A program made the translations under genes and the position numbers. A stretch of 64,000 bases of DNA from Petrolisthes cinctipes (Eukaryota > Arthropoda > Malacostraca > Decapoda > Porcellanidae): assembly GCA_033782935.1 (NCBI GenBank), contig JAWQEG010000504.1, positions 315,001 through 379,000 of the forward strand. Direction: 5' to 3'. Positions 46,025 through 56,282 of the stretch are shown piece after piece; positions within the stretch are counted from its first letter, which is position 1, and every line of letters starts with the position of its first letter. The notes beneath the pieces are model-generated. The model saw only the letters and a program-made list of their open reading frames with translations, had not been told where the DNA came from and searched no databases.

Positions 46025-46500
46025 TGTTGGTTAATTGGAAGGTGTTTGATTCCTCCAAACTATGCCACCAAACACATCCCCTATTAGTACCATTGTTTGT
46101 ATGTATGTATATGTATGTGTGTATGTATATGTATGTGTATGTGTGTATGTATGTGTGTATGTGTATGTATATGTATGTGTGTATGTATATGTATGTGTGT
46201 ATGTATATGTATGTATGTGTGTATGTATATGTATGTATGTGTGTATGTATATGTATATGTGTATGTATATGTACGTGTATGTGTGTATGTATGTAAGAGA
46301 GAGATAGAGATCCCCTATTAGTACCATTGAGGGCATCTGTTTGTATGTGTGTATGTGTGTATGTACAGTATATGTACGTGTATGTGTGTATGTATGTAAG
46401 AGAGAGATAGACATCCCCTATTAGTACCATTGAGGGCATCTGTTTCCTGGCATAGTTTGGATGGAATCACACACCTTCCAGTTCATCAACATAAAAATAT
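46025..46500. repeat. Palindrome with an expanded (ATGT)n loop
   Basis: The left arm TTGATTCCTCCAAACTATGC is at 46049 and the right arm GCATAGTTTGGATGGAATCA at 46451. Between them are (GTAT)n tracts at 46095..46295 and 46335..46400, separated by three copies of CCCCTATTAGTACCATTG. Open frames here are microsatellite products. Confidence 0.8.
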
Positions 46501-46987
46501 TCCTTTAAATGGTCCAGGATCCCACCTAACATAACTAATTAAGGGTATAGTACAGTATTGGTAACTGTGGAGCAACCAATTCCTACAAACTATTCCATAC
46601 AACATTATTATTGTTAATCTGGTGTTGTTTCCTGGCATACTGTACTTTGGAGGAATTAAAACACTCCAATGTTCAGTACCACAAGTATATTACCCTCTTA
46701 AAGATTCCTACAAACTATTCCATGCAACAGGCTATTATTATTATTATTATTATTATTATGTATATATAGAAAGTGATTATACTAATGTAATGTAATGTAA
46801 TGTAATATATATATATATATATGAAGGAATTATACTAATACAAAACGTATATAGTATTTATATCCTCTGTGGATATTGTAATATTATATTAAGAAATTAC
46901 AATACTTTATATTGTTATTAATTATATAGTAAGTAGTTATATAGTAAGTAATTATATGGTAAATAATTATATGGTAAGTAAATATAT

Positions 46988-47288
46988 AGTATTACTCCTT
47001 GTGTGTATAGTGTGTGTGTGTATTTACTCCTTGTGTGTATAGTGTGTGTGTATATTTACTCATTGTGTATATAGTGTGTGTGTATATTTACTCATTGTGT
47101 GTATAGTGTGTGTGTGTATTTACTCATTGTGTGTATAGTGTGTGTATATTTAATCATTGTGTGTATAGTGTGTGTGTATATTTACTCATTGTGTGTTTAG
47201 TGTGTGTGTATTTACTCATTGTGTGTATAGTGTGTATATTTACTCATTGTGTGTATAGTGTGTGTGTGTATTTACTCATTGTGTGTAC
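46988..47288. repeat. Minisatellite, ~32-bp unit
   Basis: About nine units of TTTACTCATTGTGTGTATAG with a (TG)n part. It lies immediately downstream of the stop codon of the RING-cyclophilin gene, so its complement would be in the 3' UTR or flank. Confidence 0.9.
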
Positions 47289-47296
47289 TAAGACAA

Positions 47297-50200
47297 CTAG
47301 AGAGGCACCACAACACCACAGTCCACCACAGTGACTTGTGTGATGTCATCGAGTTGGACTGCTTCCTTCACCACTTCCAGTCCACTCTCCACTTGGCCTA
47401 TTACAGCACCTGAAGACCTATATCCATTGTTAGTGCTGATGCAAAACTCACCACTCTTTTCTGAATGACTCTTAAATGATACTATCCCCACCTGATTATA
47501 ACAGCCACTTATAATGTAGTCATTAAAGTTATAGTTACCACCAAACACACACTCATCCTGTCTCCTCTTGTACACAACTTTATTTAACCGAGTATTGAGG
47601 AAGGAGGATCCTGGCTGTCCGGTGCAGAGACCAACAAACTGTTTGTCCTCTGTTGTATCCTCACTCACCCGGATGTAGACTCTCCCCCTTGTCAACCCCT
47701 CCCAAGCCATCTCCAGGAAGGTGATGGTAGACTCAGGGTTCAGGGTCTTTATTATCTCACTCACCTGTAAGACACAACCATTATTACTGACCCTATCAAC
47801 CACACCTTATATATACACACACATACTCTCCTACTCACTACACAAACCATTATAACTCACACACTCTCTTACTCACTCCACACCACTATAACTCACACAC
47901 CCTCTTACTCACTGCACTCATCACAACCCTGTTACTCAGAACACACACATTCATCACTCTTTCAGAAACACCACATCACCACCACCTTTTCCTCTCCCAC
48001 TCCATATCAAACACACACCACATCTCACGAAATAAAGTCCCACAATTAACCTACCCCCACACTGAAATATAATTAATGTCCTTCCCCTACACCTCTCTCA
48101 TCACATTGCCACAGTTTCCCCACAAGCCCTCCCCACCTTCCACAATATTACAACAACCATTATGTCAACAGTCTTTAAGAGGAAATTCTCTTGTTGTTAA
48201 ATTGGAAGGCTACTGATTCCTATTAACTATACCAGAAAACAGACACCCTCAGTGGTACTAATAGGAGATCTGTTTTCTGGCATAGTTTGGAGGAGTCACA
48301 GACCTTCCAATTCATAAACAAAAGAATCTCCCATTAAATGGTAGAAATTAGACTCTGTAAAATATTTCCTGTGAACATACTGGCAGGGTGATGGCCACAT
48401 GGGGTGGAGGTTGGTTCTGGAGGCAGTGGAGGAGAAGTCGTCCATTATCTAGGCTCAGTCTGGAATAGTTGTAGTCATTCTGGTTCTCTTGTATTCCAAA
48501 CACTTCACCAGCCTCTACCTTCATCCTAATATCTGGCTTCATCCATATAGCTGCCATTAAATGTTTAAGTTCCTCAAACTGTAGAGAAAAAGAAAACAAT
48601 TGTGTTGTGATAATACGTGATGAAACGGACAATACACATAATAATGTTTTAGAGTACAAAGAATACAGTTCAAATTGTGGATAAGGGATTGATTGATATT
48701 AGGTGCCGCAACAGTGAGGTCATATGGAGCCCGAGGAAAGTAATTGAGAGGTGGGACAGTAAGCACAATATGCGACAAAAAAAAAAAAAAAAAAAAAAAA
48801 AAAAGACAGTTAGAAAAGTGAAAGCCCCTTTTAGTAGTGAGGCATAACTTTGTAGGTAGTGAGGTGGGACAGGGTAAGTAGTGAGATAAATAGTGCATTG
48901 TAATATTATATCAGAACATTAACAACATACATGTATCTGGTCTTTTATGACATGAGGTAGAGTAAAGTCACTCAGTTGGTTAGTTTGGTCTGTAGCACCA
49001 GCCTCATCATCAACCATCATCAAGGCCTTCTGAACTTTGTCCATAAGAGGTAGAGTAAAGTCAATCAGTTGGTTAGTGTGTTGTGTAGCACCAGCCTCAC
49101 CATCAACCATCATCAAGGCCTTCTTTGTTACATCACGGACCTGTTGATATAAAAATTATCTATTTATGACTTGACAGCAGTTATGTAAATCTATGTATGA
49201 CTTGACAGCAGTTATGTAAATCTATGTATGACTTGACAACAGTTATGTAAATCTATGTATGACTTGACAGCAGTTATGTATACCTATGTATGACTTGACA
49301 GCAGTTTTGTATATTTTAATAAGAGTTCATTATGAAGTAAGAGCTGACCATTTTTACAACACTGAGTGGGTAAAGGTTGAGGATGGATATAAATACCTTC
49401 TTACTGGTGGTGACTGTTTTGACATCTGGAAAGAGTTCTTGGTACTTCTTCTTCCAGTCTTTATCCTCGTCCATGCAGTTGAAAGCCTGATTGATGACTT
49501 GGCCCACCTCCTCTTCCTTGGTGATGCCCTGGATCCTCCTTTGAGTAGCCTTCACCTGTTCCACAATTTCTCTTTCTTTTCCTACGAGATTCTTTACCCT
49601 ACACTCTTCATGCTCCAGATGGTCCACGGCAGACTTGTTTTGTGTCATTATTTCATTCATCTTCTCCATTAGTTGTCGATGTTGTATTTTCCATTTGGCT
49701 AGGTGTGTGCAATACAGTTCCAGCTGCCCCTTTTTCTCTTCACGGTCGTCCATTGCACTATCCATCCTTGTACTCTGCTCCTCCCAAAAGTTCTTCAGTG
49801 AAGGTTTGATGGTGGTAAATGTGGTACCTGCTGGAGTACCAGGTTTCTGACTTGATGTAACACCTTCAGGTGATGGAGACATTCTTTCAGATGTGTTGAC
49901 GTTTTTGGAGGGTTTAGGTGAAATCAATCCTTTCTGGTGCTTTATGAAATCCTCAACGATATAGCTGATTGGTACATTTTCAACTGTGGTGTTTTTGTAC
50001 GTTTCTTGACAGCTTGGACAGGTCAGTTTCATTGATGATAAAACCTTTCTTAAGCAGGATGTGCAGAAAGTGTGGCCACATGGGAGTGTGCGAGGCCGGC
50101 GCTCTGTGTCATCAAACTGAGTGAAGCAAATACCACACTCTGCTGGGTTGTTCTGTGGTGGAAACATGTCATTGATTAGAACCAGTTTTACATACAACTC

Positions 50201-50445
50201 ACTAAATAGAATACAGTACACACAAATCAACAAACTTACATAAGAGTTTAAAGTACACATTACCTTATGGATTAATAATGCAAAACAACATTCCACTTTC
50301 TAATGAATTTCCAGCTTTGTATTCCTTGTGCATATTATATTATAACACATATATTATATAAAGTTACCTGTGGAAAACCTCCATCATTGCCTTCAGCCCC
50401 TGGAGCTGTAGGTTCCTGTTTGATACCTGTGTCCTTGGTGTCCAT
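47297..50445 (-). CDS. RING - coiled coil - cyclophilin-like protein (five exons)
   Basis: Exons: 50445..50368, 50152..49397, 49140..48931, 48578..48381 and 47764..47297, joining in phase 0 at every intron into about 569 residues. The start ATG (MDTKDTGIKQEP) follows a splice acceptor (CCCTTAG), so a 5' UTR intron is likely. A C3HC4 RING spans residues 32-74 (CGIC, LPCGHTFCTSC, CPSC). A charged coiled coil lies at about 150-270. Exon 3 is a tandem-duplicated 35-residue unit (KALMMVDxEAGATxxTNQL). Exon 5 (residues 415-569) is cyclophilin-like: FVGLCTGQPG, VFGGNY, GIVSFKS, FCISTNNGY, VIGQVESGLEVVKEA and VTVVDCGVV follow the family's motif order. The RING suggests E3 ubiquitin ligase activity. 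The cyclophilin active-site residues look changed, so it may bind rather than isomerise. The donor of exon 2 (AAG|GTATTT) is weak but is the only phase-matching choice. Confidence 0.85.
48175..48350. repeat. Dispersed imperfect palindrome in an intron
   Basis: The arms AAATTGGAAGGCTACTGATT and TTTGGAGGAGTCACAGACCT, with AGAAAACAGACACCCTCAG and AGATCTGTTTTCTGGCAT inside, lie in intron 4 of the RING-cyclophilin gene. Confidence 0.7.
48778..48804. repeat. Poly(A) run
   Basis: A homopolymer in intron 3 of the RING-cyclophilin gene. No SINE head was recognised beside it. Confidence 0.8.
49160..49318. repeat. ~38-bp tandem repeat in an intron
   Basis: Four to five units of TATGACTTGACAGCAGTTAT plus GTAAATCTATG lie in intron 2 of the RING-cyclophilin gene, starting about 20 bases from the acceptor of exon 3. 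Confidence 0.85.
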
Positions 50446-50492
50446 ACCTAAGGGAGGAAGGTGGTTACATTCTTGGCAGTTCACATGTTACA

Positions 50493-50725
50493 GAAATGGA
50501 CAAGAGTGGATGGTATATATGAAGAGAATTCAAAGTCAGTCTGACTGACAACACACATACAACACAATAATTCCTCCCTCCCTTCCTATTATATTCAGAA
50601 TGACTAAGATCAGAAAATGGAAAAAAGTGGATGGTATGTATGAAGAGAATTCAAAGTCATGCTGATTAACAACACACATACATCACACAATTCCTCCCTC
50701 CGATATTATTATATTTAGAATGACT
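50493..50725. repeat. ~115-bp direct tandem duplication
   Basis: Two units contain GTGGATGGTATRTATGAAGA, GAATTCAAAGTC and AACACACATACA, upstream of the first coding exon of the RING-cyclophilin gene and near the left end of the DIRS-like element. Confidence 0.75.
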
Positions 50726-50798
50726 AAGAACACAACCAGCATCCAAAGGAATATAAGTAACATAAAGACACAACAATGAACACTATTTTATTGGTATA

Positions 50799-51011
50799 GT
50801 GGAACCAGCACAGCTGGATTTGCTATAGAATACACCCCTTCTCCAGCCCAGGCCCCGTATAGGCATAATCTGGGCTAGAAGGGTCTATTCCGTGACGATC
50901 ATCAGAAGTAAATTCAAATTCAAATCTGGCGCTGTACTGATAGTGGAGCCACCTGGTGGTGGCGTGATGAGGTATTAAGCCCGCTCCCCGCTCGGCTCCG
51001 CTCGGTCACTC
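50799..51011. repeat. DIRS inverted terminal repeat, left
   Basis: 213 bp, complementary to 57990..58202 with about three mismatches by eye. It starts GTGGAACCAGCACAGCTGG and ends GCTCCGCTCGGTCACTC. Confidence 0.93.
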
Positions 51012-51737
51012 TGTCGTGGAACACGTACCAGTCAACATCTACGCTCCTCGCTGCTACGCTATGGTATTGTGTCACGTGTTCCTGCTATCATTTCTTTTGT
51101 GTTCTAGTGGCTTGCCTGCTTTGCAGATGCTTTTGTGTGTGTGTGTTTTAGGAGTGATAGGGTGTTTGTGTGGGGTTTTTTTCTTTTTCTAGGGCTGATT
51201 CATGTCTCTTGACTAGCGAAGGGGGCTCTTTTGGGGCCTCCTTTTTTGGAGTTTTTCTCCTGCTTTCCCCCTCTCACCATTCCTCCTGCCACTAGTACAA
51301 TTATTTGGTGTATTTTCTTCGGGGTTTTAGGTTTTTAGCGAGGATAACTTCCCCACGTGGGGCTCTTGCCTCCCCACGTGGTGTGTGTGTGGGGGCTTGT
51401 GAGCCCTCTCTTGCCTTCCCCGAGTATTGTGTAAGCCCTCACGGTGGGGGGGAGCGAGAATTGTGCCCAGATTCTCCCTTCCTCTACCGTGCGTGTTTTT
51501 AGTGTGTTTTGTGTTTTTTCCCAGTGTGGTGTTCCTGGGTTGTTGCCCCTCAGGCTGCCTGTGCCCCTTCTTCGGGGTCCTTCAGACCAGGGGTTGTTTC
51601 CCCGCTCCTTGTGGCGGGTTTTTTTAGTGGTTTTACGGGGTTTTTTCCCTGGCGGGTGCGCGTGGGGTGGTTGTGTTGTGTTACCAGGTACGCCCGGGTG
51701 CAGTGGGCTACTTCTCCCGCGCGACCTTTCTCCATGA

Positions 51738-54190
51738 TTGTGTGTTTTCCCGTGTTTTTACAGTGTTCCAGTGATTGCATGTGCTAACCCATGTTTGTGT
51801 ATTCTTTTTCTCCTTCAGCCTACTCGTGCCTTATGTGCTTCGTCTGGGTGTACTGTGCGGGTCTCCCCTGACGGCCACCTGCACTGTTCGCCTCACGCAC
51901 CCTGCTTCACTCCCTTGGGTTACGACCCCTTGGCGTGTGGTGTGTGCCGCCCCTGGGCTGAGTTGTGTCGGGTTACCTCCCCTTCTGCCCGCTCCAAACT
52001 CCCCGCCCTTGCTTCTCTTCGTATGGCTTGGATGAGGGCTAGGAGAATGGCCCACAAGCGAGATGGTTCTTCTTTGACGTGGGCGGACCCGATTTTGGGA
52101 ACGGACCTGGGGTTATCCAGATCCTGTTACCCTTCTACCTGTCTCTCAGAGTCTCAGGGGCTAGAACCCCCTGCGGCCCGAGAGATTGAGCCTCCTTCCC
52201 TAGACGGAAATACGACTCCTTCTCGGGGCTTCTCCCCCCGGGAAGCGAGCGAGTCTGTCGCGCTGGTTCCCCCGCCTACCTCACCGGTACAAGGTCCCAG
52301 CAGGGAACCTCCAGCTTCGTCTCCCTCTAGAACCGGCTCTTCGGGTCGCTCTAGAGGGCGCAAGCGATCGGCAAAAAGGTCCCGCCACGCCAAGAAGTCC
52401 CGGGCTCGTCGCCGTTCTCCTTCCTCCTCGTCTTCGTCGTCTTCATCTTCTTCGTCTACGTCGGGGGACTCTCCTTCGCCCGCCCGCAAACCCCACAAGG
52501 TTAAGCGGGGGGAGGTGAGCCCCTCGTCGATGAAGATTGTGAAGATCTTCCATACCCTTGTACCTCACGCTTTTCCTGCGGTTCCCCCCGTGCAGCCTCC
52601 GGCTGTTGCTCCGAAACCCGCTCCTCCTCTCACCCTTGCCCCTCCTCTTGCTTCTGCTCTGGTCGGGGGCGCGAGTCCTCCCGGGGATATGGGGGACATT
52701 CCTGTCCCTGCTTTATCTCCGGGACTCGAGTCTCCGTCCGGGGACGTAGCTGAGGAGTTGGCTACCTCCGCTCCTCCGTCCCCGTCGCCCCCTCCTGCGG
52801 ACGACGGGTACCTCCCCTACTCTTGGGCTCTCCTTCCTCCTTCCTGGACCCACTCTTCGGAGGAGGGCAGACTTGTGGCTTGGTCTCCGGACACAGCTCA
52901 ACCAGACGTGTGGACCCGGAGGGATGATGTCCTGGTGAAGTGGGGGGCAGATTAGAAGGGCGACGCTTTTCCCTTCTACAAGGTCCGTCCCATCTCAGCG
53001 CCGGTACCCACTTCATCGAGGGTATCCTCTGCGGCTACCCTGGACGCGATGGGCTTTCTGGTGGAGTACAGCCAGTTACAGCTGTCCGAGGCTTGGAGGA
53101 TTGACCGCTCCCATGAGAACACGGCAGTCCTCCTTTCCTCGGACGCATACTTCCCAGGGGATAAGGCTGAAGGGGACCTGGACATTCCAGCCCTTCTCCT
53201 TAAGTCCATGGACCACCAGAAGCACAGCGTAGCCAGGAAACCCCCTCCTCCGTCTTTCCCCGTCGTCCTCCCTCATTCCCGTGCCCCGCCGGGTTTGAGG
53301 GAATGCCTGTGGAAGACGGAGAAGGAGCCTCCGGTCCCCTATCAACTAAAGGAGCCCGAAAGTAAGTTGCGGCAGGCAGAGTCAGCGGCCAGATTGGAGT
53401 TGGCCCATACCATCTCCACGGGGGCGGCCGCTTCACTAATAAGGGAATGCCTCAACGCCCTCACCAACACCTACCACGAGATGTCGGGTCTACAGCTAGC
53501 GTGAGTACTGTTACTTCTGGTGTTGTGTTGCTTGAGGGATACAGGGTAGAGGGTATCTCTGTTTACTCCCGTGTCTCTATCCCTGGGTTTGCTCGGTTTT
53601 CCTCATCTACCCCTTACAGTGACACCCTCTGGAGGGCATCGCGACTATGGCGACCCACAACATGCGGGAGGAGGCGAAGAATTTCGCCGAGGCGAGACTG
53701 GCAGCCAGTCAGGCTGCCGCTAAATCTGCGCCGGAGATGGCACAGAGGGGCGTGGTGCGAGCTGCCCCCCTGTCCCCTGCCCTCTTCGACCAGCCGGCTA
53801 CAGACGCGATCTTCTCCTCCCTCCCGGCGGTAATTAACTTACCGAAACCCTCTACCTCCAAGTAAGTACCTCTCGTTAATTCCATTACCTGAGTTACTTT
53901 TTCACCGGAGGTGAAATTAGAGGAAAATACCGGTCCCCCCTTTCTTCCTAATCAATCTGTTTGTCCATAGGCCACGTGCCCCACAGCCTGCCAGACCGGC
54001 TTACCAGCCCCGAAGGCCCTCCCAGCCTTCGAGACTACCGAGGCCTTCTTACCCCACTTCCCCGAAACAGCACAACAGGTTCTCCCAGAGGAGCCAGCAG
54101 CCGTTTCGTGGGAGAGGGCAGGTCTCCAAGCCCTTCCAAAAATCAAGGTCCTCTTTCTCCCACCCCTCCCAGAAGGACCGCTCCACTTGA
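51738..54190 (+). pseudogene. DIRS gag-like gene with putative introns, slightly damaged
   Basis: Exon a (51738..53500) has a Cys/His-rich start (CASSGCTVRV, then HCSPHAPC and CGVC), a Ser-rich basic tract (about 52300..52460) and a conserved core (MGFLVEYSQLQLSEAWRIDR). It is interrupted by an in-frame TAG at 52953..52955. A GTGAGT donor at 53501 and a TTACAG acceptor at 53619 would remove 119 bp. Exon b reads SDTLWRAS and then, after an apparent frame slip near 53645, MATHNMREEAKNFAEARLAA. A second intron, 53862..53970 (GTAAGT..CATAG), joins in phase to an Arg/Pro-rich tail with PFRGRGQ ending at 54190. Gag should package the RNA. The introns are predictions from splice motifs and frame. 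Confidence 0.7.
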
Positions 54191-54404
54191 GGGTCCCACT
54201 CTGGGCTGCCTCACGGGGTGGTCAACAGCCTGGCCCTCCCACGGCTGGGCAGCAAGGGTAATACGACAGGGCCTGTCCTGGCCCTGGATAACTGTTCCGG
54301 TGAGTAACTGTGGTTGTTTACTCGCCTAGTCTGGTTTTTCTGACATATGACATAACCCTCCTCCCAACCTTGGGTTCCCGTTAGGTCAAAATCAGAGTTA
54401 CCCT

Positions 54405-56282
54405 TTGCGGTCAAAATCTCATCCTCTCTGCCCGTCATTCTACCCCTCCCTCGGGTCCCGGGCTAGGATTAACTGTACTCTCACTGACACCTGTCAGTTC
54501 CCGTTACAGCCACTACGTCTACCTCCTGCCTCAACCAAAGTGTCACTTTGGGTCGTCCCGCATGTGTTAGAAATGCGGGAAAAATGGGTAGTGGAGCGGG
54601 CAACGGGGAGGGTCTTTCTTTCTCGTTTATTCAAGGTCCCCAAAAAGGACCAGGGAAAAACGAGATTGGTGATGGACCTGAGCAAGCTAAACAAATTTGT
54701 GAAAACCTTACGTTTCAAGATGGTTTCGGTTGCCCAGGTCCTCACAGTTCTAAGGAAGGGAGACTGGTTAGCATCCCTAGATCTCAAGGATGCGTACTGG
54801 CACGTCCCGATCCACCCCAGGTTTTGCCGTTTTCTGGCCTTCCAGGTGGGGACCGAGACGTTTCAGTTTACCAGGCTCCCTTTCGGTCTCTCTTTAGCTC
54901 CTCGAGTCTCCACAAAGCTCGTGAGGGTGGTGGCATCCCGTCTGGCAGAGGCGGGTGTTCCCACCCTCATGTACCTGGACGATTGGTTGCTTCACGCCCC
55001 TTCCAAGGAGCAGGTAGCAAACAACGTCGGGGTAGCGAGGGGAGTGCTAGAGGAAATGGGGTTCCTGTTGAACATCCCCAAGTCCTCTCTCACTCCCACT
55101 CGCAAACTGTGTTGGCTGGGAATAGAGTGGGACTCTCTTTTGGCCACCCTCTCTCTCGCTCCAGACAACGCCCGCCGGACCCTCCGCCACGTCCGCCAGG
55201 CGCATTTTTCCCATACTTTCTCTCGCCGCCAGTGGGAATCATTGCTCGGGTCCCTAAATTTCGCGGCCCCTGCAATGCCCCTGGGACGACTGAAACACAG
55301 GAGGCTGACGCGGGAGGTAAACCTCCACCTTTCCCCCGCACACAGGGACCTTCCCAGGCAAGTGTCCCCCTCTCTCCACCATCTCCTTCGCCCCTGGCTA
55401 CGTCCCGGTGCCCTGCGTCAGCGGGTCCCCTGGGTGTTCCCTCCCCCGGGGATCACGGTGGCGACAGATGCATCGGACGTAGGCTGGGGGTACCAGTCTT
55501 GCCTTGGACATCAGCGGTGCGGGGGATGGAAGGAAGAGGAGAGGCTACTACACATCAACGCCCGGGAGTTGATGGTAGCAAGGGAGTGGCTCAACAGACA
55601 CCCACAGTTTGCCAGGTTAGGCGTCCGCTTCGATATGGACAATGTTGCGGCCGTGCAGTGCCTGCAGAAACAGGGCACCGCGCGGTCGGAAATTCTCCTG
55701 TCCCTGTCAGAACAGATTTTTGCGATAGCGGCCAAGAGGTGCATTCACCTCTCGGCCCGCTATGTGCCAGGGCGGGAGAACGATTGGGCAGACGCCCTAT
55801 CCAGGTTCAAGGGGACGTCAGTCGAGTGGCAACTGCGTCCCCTTGTGTTCGAGTCTCTCTGCCTTCGCTACGGGACACCGGAGGTGGACCTGTTCGCCTC
55901 CCCATCCACGGCCCTACTTCCTCTGTTCCTAACATTCTCTTCCAGGACAGAGGCGGGAGGCCTGGACGCCTTCACAGAGGACTCGAACAGGTGGGGGTAT
56001 CTCTACCTCTTCCCACCCCCAGCTACGTCAGTCCTCCTGAAGGCGATCCTCAAGCTGCGCACATTCAGGGGGAGGGTACTTCTCATAGCCCCCCTCTGGC
56101 CAGCGCAGCCGTGGTTCGGAGAACTGTCCCGGTGGTGCCCTCATCCTCTTCAGTTGGGATCGGCGTGCCTCTCCAGCACCCTGTCTGCACCACTCCAAGC
56201 GTCACTGAAACTACACGCTTGGAGTTTCTACGGGGAGTCCTCAGCAAAAGGTTCACTAAGGAGACAGTGGACAAGATGTTGA
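54405..56282 (+). CDS. DIRS reverse transcriptase / RNase H
   Basis: Open for about 625 codons; the listed start is the beginning of the open frame, not a certain initiation codon. A possible intron just upstream (GTGAGT near 54299 to TTAG near 54383) could supply an earlier start. RT motifs in order are LSRLFKVPKKD, RLVMDLSKLNKFV, SLDLKDAYWHVPIHP, FTRLPFGLSLAPRV and the catalytic YLDDW at 54972..54986. RNase H follows: VATDASDVGWG, INARELMVAREWL, FDMDNVAAVQCLQ and GRENDWADALSR. A conserved DIRS-type C-terminal segment (VDLFASPST; LIAPLWPAQPWFGEL) ends the frame. It copies element RNA to DNA. Confidence 0.88.
   Translation: MRSKSHPLCPSFYPSLGSRARINCTLTDTCQFPLQPLRLPPASTKVSLWVVPHVLEMREKWVVERATGRVFLSRLFKVPKKDQGKTRLVMDLSKLNKFVKTLRFKMVSVAQVLTVLRKGDWLASLDLKDAYWHVPIHPRFCRFLAFQVGTETFQFTRLPFGLSLAPRVSTKLVRVVASRLAEAGVPTLMYLDDWLLHAPSKEQVANNVGVARGVLEEMGFLLNIPKSSLTPTRKLCWLGIEWDSLLATLSLAPDNARRTLRHVRQAHFSHTFSRRQWESLLGSLNFAAPAMPLGRLKHRRLTREVNLHLSPAHRDLPRQVSPSLHHLLRPWLRPGALRQRVPWVFPPPGITVATDASDVGWGYQSCLGHQRCGGWKEEERLLHINARELMVAREWLNRHPQFARLGVRFDMDNVAAVQCLQKQGTARSEILLSLSEQIFAIAAKRCIHLSARYVPGRENDWADALSRFKGTSVEWQLRPLVFESLCLRYGTPEVDLFASPSTALLPLFLTFSSRTEAGGLDAFTEDSNRWGYLYLFPPPATSVLLKAILKLRTFRGRVLLIAPLWPAQPWFGELSRWCPHPLQLGSACLSSTLSAPLQASLKLHAWSFYGESSAKGSLRRQWTRC

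Noticed and set aside
54548..56270. Long open frame overlapping the DIRS RT gene, N-terminal two thirds.
   Set aside because: It is the shadow frame upstream of the recombinase: Gly/Pro/Arg-rich with no motifs. Only the part from about 56276 is recombinase.
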